Positions 1-6,855 of a stretch of 9,015 nucleotides of DNA are shown in pieces. Numbering within the stretch: the stretch's first letter is position 1; the number at the start of each line of letters is the position of its first letter. The notes beneath the pieces were generated by a model. The model saw only the letters and a program-made list of their open reading frames with translations. It ran no database searches and had not been told where the DNA came from. Source of the DNA: CAZQLE01 sp964593905 (lineage in GTDB: Bacteria; Chloroflexota; Anaerolineae; Anaerolineales; Anaerolineaceae); NCBI GenBank assembly GCA_964593905.1, contig CAZQLE010000164.1:1-9015 (forward strand). Reading direction: 5' to 3'. The position numbers and the translations under genes are program-made.

Positions 1-635
1 GCATCACCCAGCTTCTGGCGCAGGCTGCGGCCGGTGAACAAAAACAACGCCAGCACCCCCACCCCCAGAAAAGCGGCCGAGCTGTAACGCGTGAGAAACG
101 ACAGGCCGAGCACCAGCCCCGCGCCGAGCAGCAGCCCGCGCCACTGCGGGCAGCGTATAAAAGCCAGGGTCAGCGCCAGCCCGGCAAAGCCAGATAAAAA
201 GGCCAGCGGTTCCGACATCGCCCAGGAGTAAACCGGAACCAGCACCGGTGAAAGCGCCGCCAGCAGCGCCGCCCCGCCCGCATAGGCCCAACGACCGCTG
301 GTTTTACCCACCATCCAGCCGCCCAGGACGATGATCCCGCCAAACAGCAGAATATTAAGCCCATTGGCCGCGGTGGGCAGGTCACGGCCGAGCAGCGCAA
401 AAACCGAGAGCACCAGCGGGTAAAATGGCGGAAAATACGGCAGCAGGCGCGTCTCACCCTGCGGACCGATCAGCGTCAGCCCCTGCCCCGCGGCAAAGTG
501 GCGCGCGGTGGTCAGATAAATGGTGGCATCTCCGCCGATGCCGGGGCCCTGGAACGTGCTGAAATAGACCAGCACCATCCCCAGCCCGCCGGCCAGCAGA
601 ATCACAGGCCACAAAAGCCGTCCATGCTTCTTCAT
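1..635 (-). CDS. GT39-type membrane glycosyltransferase, N-terminal part (3' end cut by window edge)
   Basis: The reading frame opens with ATG at 635-633 and stays open for 211 codons to the left edge, so only the N-terminal part is seen. After a short basic start (MKKHGR) comes a membrane segment (about residues 9-27), then a loop with GGDATIYL (Asp36). An acidic residue in this first loop is the usual catalytic position of GT-C enzymes. The motifs YFPPFYPL (67-74), SEPLA (141-145) and LTRYSS (181-186) are typical of GT39/PMT-like proteins, and further hydrophobic segments lie near 95-110, 117-135, 143-160 and 186-200. This family moves a sugar from a polyprenyl-phosphate donor on the outer side of the membrane. 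The start overlaps the previous stop as ATGA, and a GGGGGA stretch 8 bases upstream may help ribosome binding. Donor and acceptor are unknown. The family call is firm; exact function is not. Confidence 0.85.
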   Translation of the reverse strand, partial: MKKHGRLLWPVILLAGGLGMVLVYFSTFQGPGIGGDATIYLTTARHFAAGQGLTLIGPQGETRLLPYFPPFYPLVLSVFALLGRDLPTAANGLNILLFGGIIVLGGWMVGKTSGRWAYAGGAALLAALSPVLVPVYSWAMSEPLAFLSGFAGLALTLAFIRCPQWRGLLLGAGLVLGLSFLTRYSSAAFLGVGVLALFLFTGRSLRQKLGD

Positions 636-2374
636 GGCGCGTCCCCCGGCCAGCGAAAGACCATCTGCCCGCCAATCTCTGTCACATAGACCAGCCCCAG
701 CTTCTCGGCCTGCTCACGCAGCCGCGCCGCATCGTCATACGAAACGCGGTCCGCCAGCACATAGTCCACCCCCAGCTCATCAAACAAACCCACACTCACC
801 GGGTCAGGGAAGTTCTCCAGCAGCGGGCGAATGCGCGCATACTGCGCCGGCGGGAAGGCATTGAAGAACCCGCCCACAAACGGTTTGCCGTGGATCAGGG
901 TGAAATAGGTCTGATCTTGATCTTCACCCTTGATAAACGGGAATTGGATCACCGCCCCCTCGCCGGGCTGCACCGCCAGCCACGCATCCACCGGGCGCGC
1001 CTGCACCGGGGCAAAATGGGTATACGGGCCGGGGTAAAAATCGAGAAATACAAGCATCAAAACGGCCGCAGTAAACAGCCGCTGGCGGGTGGGGCCCACC
1101 CGTTCCAACAACCAGGCCATCCCCAGCCCGGCCGTCGCGCTGAAAAACACCAGCACAAAGACCCCAAAGCGCATCAGGGCGCGCAGCTTGGCAAAGAAAG
1201 GGAAGTATTGGAACATAAAATAGCCCGGCAGCAGCAGGGGAATTGTCTCGCGGGCCACCCAGCGCGATAAAAATGCCGGGGTGGGTATTTCAACCGGGCT
1301 GCCGTTCCAGTGCAGATCGGTGCCCAGCGCCAGCAGCAGCGCAAAACCGCCGCCCCAGGCCAGCAGCGGCAGCAGCCAGCCCGCTTTCAACCGGGCACGG
1401 TTCTTCCAGGCCAGCGCCGCAAGCACCAGCGTCACCAGGCCGATGTACAGCGTACCTTCCACCCACATCTCGCGGTTGAAGTGTTCGTTAACCCACCCGC
1501 CCCACAAAAAGTGATCGGTTGATGGCAGTAGAAAATCGGTCGGGCTGGCCGAATAGGGCCGCACAATGCTGATGTTGCGGTCTGGCAGCCCGCCCTGCCC
1601 TGAAAGCGCCACAAACGGCGCCACAGCCAGAAGGATTAACGGCAGCGCAAAAACCCCGCTCAAAATCACCCCGCGCCACAAAGCACGGTCCTTCCAACGC
1701 GCGCGGTAGCGCAGCAGGTAGACCACGCCGATCACCGCCGTCACCAGCAGCGTCATATACAGATAATACTGCGAGGTCAGCCCCAGCAGCCCCAGCGAGA
1801 CGCCGGTCAGCAGCGCGGCCGTCCAGCGCGGCTTTTTTTCGGGGTTCAACACCTCGAACAACCCCAGAAAATAAAACGGGAACCACTGTGTACCCGACAG
1901 GTTGAGATGGCCGATTAGAAAATGGGCAAAGCGATAGGGAACAAAGGCGAAGATCGTGCCCGCCGTCAGCGCCGCCGCAAGACTGCCGGTCAGGCGTTTC
2001 ACCCACAATGTCATGCCCAGCCCCGAAAGGATGAACGAGAGCAGCATGGCCGCGTTGTAACCCAGCGTCTCACCCCCCGCCAGTGCAAAAGGCAGCGCCA
2101 GCGCAAGCTGCGCCGGGGTGATTTCGGTATAAGCCATGTTCCAGCCTTCGGGATAATTCAAAAACCAGACATCAAAAGGATTCACCCCCAGTTGAAACAG
2201 CGCTTTTTTCATCCAGCCGATCATCCACACAAAGTAGATGTTATCTCCGATCTCACCCACCAGTTCATGCCCCATGCGCATCACCAGCGGATAGGTCATC
2301 ACCACCGTCAGCGCGGTGAAGTACAGCGCCACGGCCAGCCAGGTCAGCCAGGGTAAGCGGGTACCGGCCTTCAT
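632..2374 (-). CDS. GT-C-like polytopic membrane protein, probable glycosyltransferase (580 aa)
   Basis: A 580-residue protein with many hydrophobic segments: about 11-30, 88-100, 105-122, 132-147, 162-175, 186-220, 233-255, 308-323, 332-350, 402-422 and 433-446. The first outer loop has EIGDN (41-45), the place where GT-C enzymes carry a catalytic acid. It is followed by WMIGWMKKAL, NYPEGWN (73-79), YRFAHFLIGHLN (147-158) and LRALMRFG (397-404). The tail from about 460 to 580 is soluble and probably extracytoplasmic. I know this layout from uncharacterised membrane proteins of Chloroflexota and related bacteria; I cannot assign a named family. The frame stays open upstream to 2479, but ATG at 2374 is preferred: it gives MKAGTRLPWL just before the first membrane segment and an ATGA overlap with the upstream stop. 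No strong ribosome site is seen, so translational coupling is likely. Glycosyl transfer is inferred. Confidence 0.8.
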   Translation of the reverse strand: MKAGTRLPWLTWLAVALYFTALTVVMTYPLVMRMGHELVGEIGDNIYFVWMIGWMKKALFQLGVNPFDVWFLNYPEGWNMAYTEITPAQLALALPFALAGGETLGYNAAMLLSFILSGLGMTLWVKRLTGSLAAALTAGTIFAFVPYRFAHFLIGHLNLSGTQWFPFYFLGLFEVLNPEKKPRWTAALLTGVSLGLLGLTSQYYLYMTLLVTAVIGVVYLLRYRARWKDRALWRGVILSGVFALPLILLAVAPFVALSGQGGLPDRNISIVRPYSASPTDFLLPSTDHFLWGGWVNEHFNREMWVEGTLYIGLVTLVLAALAWKNRARLKAGWLLPLLAWGGGFALLLALGTDLHWNGSPVEIPTPAFLSRWVARETIPLLLPGYFMFQYFPFFAKLRALMRFGVFVLVFFSATAGLGMAWLLERVGPTRQRLFTAAVLMLVFLDFYPGPYTHFAPVQARPVDAWLAVQPGEGAVIQFPFIKGEDQDQTYFTLIHGKPFVGGFFNAFPPAQYARIRPLLENFPDPVSVGLFDELGVDYVLADRVSYDDAARLREQAEKLGLVYVTEIGGQMVFRWPGDAP

Positions 2375-3378
2375 GAGCGGGTAAACATCTCCGTCGCAGA
2401 AATCATGCGCCGTTCGGCCGAAGCGCGGTGCACAGCCAGCGCAATCTGCTGGGCGCGCAGCCCGTCTTCCAGCGTGCAAACCGGTTCCGAACGGCCATCA
2501 ATCACATCCATAAAATGGCGCATTTCCGAAAGGAACAGCCAGTTGCGCTCAAATCCTTCGGGAGGATAGAAGGAGTCATCGACGCCGCTTTCGGCATCCA
2601 CCACATGCACCGAACCATCGGCGTTATCCCAGCGCATCACCCCACGCGTGCCGACAATCTCAAAACGGTGCACCGGCTGGCGGCGGTAATAATCCAGATG
2701 CACACTGGCGATCAGGCCGCTCTCAAAACGCAGCCCCGCCTCAGCCACATCATCCACCGCAATCTCCAGATCGCTGATCTGCCCCGAAAACGCCCACAGG
2801 TCCGCCGGTTCGCCAAACAACCAGCGCAGATAATCCAGCGGGTGTGAAAGGGTCAGCGCCACCCCGCCGCCCAGGTCCGAACGGGCGCTGTAACTGCGGC
2901 GGTAATCTTCCCATGGGTGCCAGGCCGGCAAATATTCACCCCAGTCCACGCGCACCGAAAGCGGCCGCCCAATGACCTGATCGGCCAAAAACTGGCGCAC
3001 CAGCGCCAGGGTGGGGTGAAACCGAAACTGAAAACCCACCAGCAGCTTTGCAGCGCCGCTTTGCAGGGCCTGTTCCAGTTCGGCCATACGTTCCAGCGAA
3101 CTGCTGACCGGTTTTTCCACCAGAATATGCACCCCCGCACGCGCCGCCGGAATGGCAACATCCAGGTGCAGCGCGGTCGGGTTGGCAATCACCACCGCAT
3201 CGGGGCGGTGCGCCAGCGCAGCTTCAACGCTGGTTTCAACCGGCAGCCCGGCAATTTCGGCTTCGGGCAGGGTGCTTCTGTTGCTGCGCAGCAGCACCAG
3301 TTCGTGCTCACCCAACGCCTGGATATTGCGCAAATGTCTGCGCCCAATGGACCCGTAACCCGCGATGAGAAATTTCAT
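2371..3378 (-). CDS. Gfo/Idh/MocA-family sugar oxidoreductase (335 aa)
   Basis: This is a soluble NAD(P)-dependent dehydrogenase of the Gfo/Idh/MocA family, of usual length for that family. The N-terminal Rossmann domain begins MKFLIAGYGSIGRRH (glycine-rich dinucleotide loop at 7-12). It continues with ANPTALH (65-71) and EKPVS (88-92), whose Lys89 is the conserved catalytic or substrate-binding lysine. The C-terminal domain has GGGVALTLSHPLDYL (170-184), with His179 in the position of the family's catalytic histidine. Members oxidise or reduce sugars, nucleotide sugars and inositols. In glycan clusters they often make keto or amino sugar precursors, so a role in making a modified sugar is inferred; the substrate is unknown. 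It begins 26 bases after the upstream gene, behind a good ribosome site (AAGGA at 3385-3389). Its stop overlaps the next start. Confidence 0.93.
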   Translation of the reverse strand: MKFLIAGYGSIGRRHLRNIQALGEHELVLLRSNRSTLPEAEIAGLPVETSVEAALAHRPDAVVIANPTALHLDVAIPAARAGVHILVEKPVSSSLERMAELEQALQSGAAKLLVGFQFRFHPTLALVRQFLADQVIGRPLSVRVDWGEYLPAWHPWEDYRRSYSARSDLGGGVALTLSHPLDYLRWLFGEPADLWAFSGQISDLEIAVDDVAEAGLRFESGLIASVHLDYYRRQPVHRFEIVGTRGVMRWDNADGSVHVVDAESGVDDSFYPPEGFERNWLFLSEMRHFMDVIDGRSEPVCTLEDGLRAQQIALAVHRASAERRMISATEMFTRS

Positions 3379-3384
3379 GCCGTT

Positions 3385-3389
3385 TCCTT
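3385..3389 (-). promoter_or_regulatory. Ribosome binding site of the oxidoreductase gene
   Basis: On the minus strand AAGGA (within GGAAAGGAAAC) lies 6 bases before the ATG at 3378. It is the clearest Shine-Dalgarno sequence in the window and supports that start. Confidence 0.65.
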
Positions 3390-3404
3390 TCCCGAGCGAT
3401 GCGT

Positions 3405-4892
3405 TTACACTTTCTGATAATGGTAAACCGGAGGCTGCGTTTCAGCAGGGCGTTCAAGCAGCGACAACAGATATTCACCCGTGCGCCGGCCGGCCGAGCC
3501 GTCGGTGTAGGTGCATTCTTCTTCGATAAATTTCCGGCGCTGCGCCTGTTCGGCATTGGGATGATCCAGGCTGTGGTTAAGCGCTTCGCGCAGTTCTTCC
3601 ACATTAAAGGCCACCCGCCCGGCCCCCGCAGCGCGAAAGCGCTCGTGGGTCGGCCATTGGCCAATCTCAGATAGCGAAAGCGAGAACTTGCCCGGCTGGT
3701 TCCAGCCGCCCGGCGCATCGATGCACACCGCTACAATCGGCCGGTCGTGGATGGCGGTTTCGACCACCATGGTGGAATACACCGTGGTAAACACATCCGA
3801 GTGGGCCATCATCGAATCTTTCTCGGGCATATCTTCGCCCGAGTAATGTCCCAGCTCACCCCCCAGCGGCACAGGTTCCACCAGGTGTACATGCGGCATA
3901 TCTTTAATCAAGGCCCGCACACGCTCAGCCTCCTGTTCATACAGAGAACCGGGCATAAAATGATTGGGGTGCAGCCGGATGAGCAGTTGCGAGGGCTGTG
4001 AAAGTGTGTCGCTGCTCACCAGCCGCGCCAGGGCTTCGATATCTTGATAATTGGGCGAAAAGGTGACAAAGCTGCACGCAAACGAAATCAACTTGCGCTG
4101 CGGGTCGAGATGGTGCAGTTTGAAATACTCATCGCGCGCCATGCGCCATTTGCCGGTGAAATAACCATCATAGGTCGGGATGCCCCCCACATGCACACGG
4201 GCGGGGTCCCAGTCAGAGCCTTCCACCAGCTCACGTTTTTGAATTTCAGACCAGCAGTTGGCCCAGCCCACCGGCGCACCCGGCAGACGGTAGCTGCTCG
4301 GGTTATCCCAGCCGATGATGCAGGTTCCGGTGCGAATGCCGCGCAGCGCGGCCTCACGCAGCAGATAGCGGTCCAGCCGCCAACCGGGGGTGCTGGCCAT
4401 TACCAGGTCGGGCTGGTAGCGGTCAAACAGGTCCCGGTATAGCTCGCCGTGATACTGCGTCTGCGTGCGCACCAGCGCCTTGCGCGCCGCCGCCGATTTG
4501 CGCAGCACGGCCGTGGCGGCATGGATGAGCGGCATGATGCGTTTGCCGCGCGGCGAGGCTTCAAAGTCCATCTGGCGCATATGGCCGTCCATTGCGGTGG
4601 TATTCACCCGCTCCGAGCCGCCCATCCAGCGCAAAAAATGCAGCCAGTTCTGGCGGGTGTGGCGGTCGCTTTCAAAATATTTGCGCGCCTCTTTAAACTT
4701 CAAGCCCTCCACCACCAGTCCGGGTTGGCCAAAGCGGGCTTCGATCTGTTCTTTTAGCGCATCATCCGTCAACACCACCACTTTTGCCCCGCCCGCCAGC
4801 AGGGTGGGCAAGACATCGGTCTGCAAAAAATACACCACGGCCAGACCGTGATCGGCGCTGAGGAAGATCGTTTTTTGAGTCGTTGTCATCAT
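3405..4892 (-). CDS. GT-B-like protein, CDP-glycerol/capsule-type transferase fold (495 aa)
   Basis: A soluble protein with no membrane segment or signal peptide. The N-terminal half starts with TIFLSADHGLAVVYFLQTD and a Rossmann-like strand (KVVVLTDD), then has a basic, helical linker (about 110-160) and a second alpha/beta unit (DLVMASTPGW, 162-170). The C-terminal half has LLIRLHPNH (303-311), SDVFTTVYSTMVVETAIHDRP (365-385) and PIVAV. RLHP followed by a Ser/Thr and ET pair before a Pro is the pattern of GT-B enzymes such as CDP-glycerol glycerophosphotransferases, capsule transferases and UDP-GlcNAc 2-epimerase relatives. I infer a glycosyl- or polyol-phosphate transferase; donor and acceptor are unknown. 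Two adjacent ATGs (4892 and 4889) and an upstream in-frame TTG (4895) are possible starts; 4892 is chosen. A weak AGGT-type site precedes it. Upstream lies the longest gap in the window. Confidence 0.75.
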   Translation of the reverse strand: MMTTTQKTIFLSADHGLAVVYFLQTDVLPTLLAGGAKVVVLTDDALKEQIEARFGQPGLVVEGLKFKEARKYFESDRHTRQNWLHFLRWMGGSERVNTTAMDGHMRQMDFEASPRGKRIMPLIHAATAVLRKSAAARKALVRTQTQYHGELYRDLFDRYQPDLVMASTPGWRLDRYLLREAALRGIRTGTCIIGWDNPSSYRLPGAPVGWANCWSEIQKRELVEGSDWDPARVHVGGIPTYDGYFTGKWRMARDEYFKLHHLDPQRKLISFACSFVTFSPNYQDIEALARLVSSDTLSQPSQLLIRLHPNHFMPGSLYEQEAERVRALIKDMPHVHLVEPVPLGGELGHYSGEDMPEKDSMMAHSDVFTTVYSTMVVETAIHDRPIVAVCIDAPGGWNQPGKFSLSLSEIGQWPTHERFRAAGAGRVAFNVEELREALNHSLDHPNAEQAQRRKFIEEECTYTDGSAGRRTGEYLLSLLERPAETQPPVYHYQKV

Positions 4893-4969
4893 CAATCAAA
4901 TCTACCTATCCAAACAGAATCAGACGAAATTCAAACTTCATCCATGCAACTTTGCGCAGATAAAGCCGG
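4893..4969 (-). promoter_or_regulatory. 77-base intergenic gap, possible internal promoter region
   Basis: This is the only spacer in the window long enough to hold a promoter. It is visibly richer in A and T than the flanking genes. On the minus strand it has a TTGAAT-like hexamer near 4929-4934, but no convincing -10 partner at standard spacing, and a weak AGGT-type ribosome site before the ATG at 4892. I see no hairpin followed by a T run, so no terminator for the upstream GT2 gene. It may separate two transcription units or simply be a loose junction in one operon. Confidence 0.3.
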
Positions 4970-5923
4970 TTACTCGCGGTCGTAATACAACCGGAAAATT
5001 TTGTCATAAACAGACAGCAGCGCCTTCTTCACCGGCGGAAGATCGGCCCAGATGCGTTTTGCGCCCGCCGGGGTTTGTTTCACCGTCGGGGCGGCCACCG
5101 CGCGCAGGGTATTGCTCAGGTTCATCGCCAGCGGTTCCACCGGCATCAGCCGCAGATAGCCGGCCTCGTTCATGCGCTGGTCCAGTTGTTTCACCTGCCC
5201 CATCGGGCGGCTCATATCAAACGGCAAAAACTGCTGCAAGACCGATTTATAAGCCATAAACTGCCAGTGTGAGGCTCCGGCCATGGCCGGCACACCCTGA
5301 TAGGTCAGGCGCACATCCTGCGAATGGTCATAATGCTCGCGGATCTGTTCATCACTCTGCCCCAGGCTGCGGTCAAAAGCCTGAAAAACCTCAAAGGGAA
5401 TAAAATGTCCGCGTTCCAGCGTCGCAGCGCCGGTTTGTTCGGCCCACTGCACCGTGGCAGTGTAATAATCGGGGTTGGTGCGAAACGGCCGCGCAGTGAC
5501 CATGCCCACCCTGGGATAGGTTTCAAGCAGCCGCAGTGATTCTTCAAACCAGCCTTTGGAAAACTGGCAGTCGTTGTCGGTATAAGCGATAATCTCACCC
5601 GGTGCGCCGGCCAGAATATTATTCCACGCCCCGCCCTTGCCCAGGTTTTTCTGTGAGAACATCAAATACTGAATGCGGCCTTCGGCGTGTTCATCCAGCA
5701 GGTACTGGCGCGCTTCTTCGCAGCTCCCATTGTCAAACACCAGCAGGTCATATTCTCCGGCCGGAGCGGTTTCCCAGATCCCCGTCAGGCAGGTTTTCAA
5801 CACATCCAGCAAATCTTTGTAATAGCCGCTCATAAACGGGATGTAGTTCAAAACCGCCACGGTAACGCGCGCCGGTTTGACCACTTCCTTAACATATTTC
5901 GCGGGGTTTTGACCAATACGCAT
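4970..5923 (-). CDS. GT2-family glycosyltransferase (317 aa)
   Basis: A soluble GT-A-fold inverting glycosyltransferase of family GT2. The nucleotide-binding half has VTVAVLNYIPF (20-30), LLVFDNGSCEE (60-70, nucleotide-contacting Asp-Asn-Gly), a KNLGKGGAWN loop (92-101) and AYTDNDCQF (113-121). In the last, D116-N117-D118 is the metal-binding DxD motif. The acceptor half has VTARPF (142-147), MAGASHWQFMAYK (214-226) and QLDQRMNEAGY (247-257), whose acidic residue may serve as the general base, as in the family ED motif. There is no membrane segment, so it should act in the cytosol on a nucleotide-sugar donor; donor and acceptor cannot be named. It starts 6 bases after the upstream stop, with a ribosome site (AAAGG) lying inside the end of that gene. 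Family call is secure. Confidence 0.9.
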   Translation of the reverse strand: MRIGQNPAKYVKEVVKPARVTVAVLNYIPFMSGYYKDLLDVLKTCLTGIWETAPAGEYDLLVFDNGSCEEARQYLLDEHAEGRIQYLMFSQKNLGKGGAWNNILAGAPGEIIAYTDNDCQFSKGWFEESLRLLETYPRVGMVTARPFRTNPDYYTATVQWAEQTGAATLERGHFIPFEVFQAFDRSLGQSDEQIREHYDHSQDVRLTYQGVPAMAGASHWQFMAYKSVLQQFLPFDMSRPMGQVKQLDQRMNEAGYLRLMPVEPLAMNLSNTLRAVAAPTVKQTPAGAKRIWADLPPVKKALLSVYDKIFRLYYDRE

Positions 5924-5929
5924 GAGTTC

Positions 5930-6850
5930 TTAACCTTTCCGGTGAGCCAGCCACGCGCGCAGCTCACGATATGCCCTGATCGGGTGAAAAATTGCAAAAA
6001 AGACCTGTCCCAACCCCGCAGAATGAAGCCGGGTAAGCGGAAAGGTCTCCACTTCGCGCCAGAATTTTTCCCAGGTCATGCGCGCCGGCCTGATCTGCCC
6101 CTGTTCCATGCGGGCATCGCAATCCAGCAGGTTAAAGATGGCGCGTTTGCCGCCCGCCAGGCGAACGTTTTCGGCCGTCTCAGGCAGACGGTAATGGGGC
6201 TGGTTATTGGGCAGGTGGCTGTAATCATGGTCCTGGTGGATGATTTTGATCGCATCCGTACAGTCCACCAGCCGCCAGCCTTCCAGACGGGCTTTATAAA
6301 ACATCCAGTTATCCCACCCGGCGCGGCCGATGGCAAAATTGGGCAAACGGTTGAATACACTGCGCGGGTAGATAAAGTAATCACTGCCGCCGCGCGGATG
6401 AAGCCGCCCGCGTTTTTGCAGATCATCCCGCAGCCGCGCCTGCCAGCCGGGCGAAAAATCCAGCCGTTCGCGCAGGTCCAGGTCCCAACGCTGGCCGACC
6501 AGCAGAAAACGATCCATCATCTGGCTGGCTTTGCGCGCCGTTTCCAAAAAATCTTCAAAGAGGATGATATCTGCGTTGACATAACCAATCAATGGCGAAG
6601 TGCTCTCTGCGCGCGCCGTGTCAAACATCGCGCTGAGCAGCGGCGTACCCTGGGCATTGCGCGCAATCTCGGGTATCAGGCGGATATTCAATTCTCGGGC
6701 CGCTTCGGGCACACCCGTTTCGGCTCCAATCAAAAGAATCTCCACCTCCGATCCCAGTTCCTGCCAGGAACGCAGCGCATTCCACTGGATGGTGGCAATG
6801 TGCGGGTTGGTGAAGGGCTTGGGGGCAATAAACAGAGTGATCAAAGACAT
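5930..6850 (-). CDS. Uncharacterised GT-A-like protein, probable glycosyltransferase (306 aa)
   Basis: A soluble alpha/beta protein beginning MSLITLFIAPKPF, followed by NPHIATIQWNALRSW (15-29) and VEILLIG (36-42), as in nucleotide-diphospho-sugar transferase folds. The motif GYVNADIILFEDF (89-101) sits where GT-A enzymes place their DxD, but reads N92-A93-D94 rather than a true DxD. Other distinctive stretches are GGSDYFIYPRSVF (154-166), FAIGRAGWDNWMFYKA (172-187) and a His/Asp-rich IIHQDHDYSH (203-212). These resemble an acceptor or metal site. I recognise the pattern from uncharacterised bacterial proteins beside glycan genes but know no studied member. It sits between the cytidylyltransferase (5 bases away) and the GT2 enzyme (6 bases away), which supports a glycosyltransferase role. 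A ribosome site AAAGGG precedes the ATG by 8 bases after it ends. Hypothetical function; a real gene with high confidence. Confidence 0.8.
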   Translation of the reverse strand: MSLITLFIAPKPFTNPHIATIQWNALRSWQELGSEVEILLIGAETGVPEAARELNIRLIPEIARNAQGTPLLSAMFDTARAESTSPLIGYVNADIILFEDFLETARKASQMMDRFLLVGQRWDLDLRERLDFSPGWQARLRDDLQKRGRLHPRGGSDYFIYPRSVFNRLPNFAIGRAGWDNWMFYKARLEGWRLVDCTDAIKIIHQDHDYSHLPNNQPHYRLPETAENVRLAGGKRAIFNLLDCDARMEQGQIRPARMTWEKFWREVETFPLTRLHSAGLGQVFFAIFHPIRAYRELRAWLAHRKG

Positions 6851-6855
6851 GGGCG

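Noticed and set aside
1488..2006. A 172-codon open frame on the minus strand inside the 580-residue membrane protein
   Set aside because: It is an alternative frame of a gene whose main frame has conserved motifs and well-ordered membrane segments.
1922..2356. A 144-codon open frame on the plus strand
   Set aside because: It lies opposite the membrane-spanning start of the 580-residue protein, and its highly basic composition is that of an antisense shadow.
2375..2479. N-terminal extension of the 580-residue membrane protein to 2479
   Set aside because: The added 35 residues are Arg/Cys/Gly-rich, overlap the oxidoreductase coding end and precede a normal start with an ATGA overlap at 2374.
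2917..3417. A 166-codon open frame on the plus strand
   Set aside because: It is the complement of the oxidoreductase gene, with a basic, Gln/His-rich composition and no motif. The minus-strand frame carries clear family signatures.
4893..4895. TTG as start codon for the GT-B-like gene
   Set aside because: It directly precedes two ATG codons and adds one residue only; an ATG start is the simpler choice.
4946..4969. Possible terminator after the GT2 gene
   Set aside because: Only a weak CTTTnnnnnnnnAAAG-like pairing is seen, with no stable stem and no T run.
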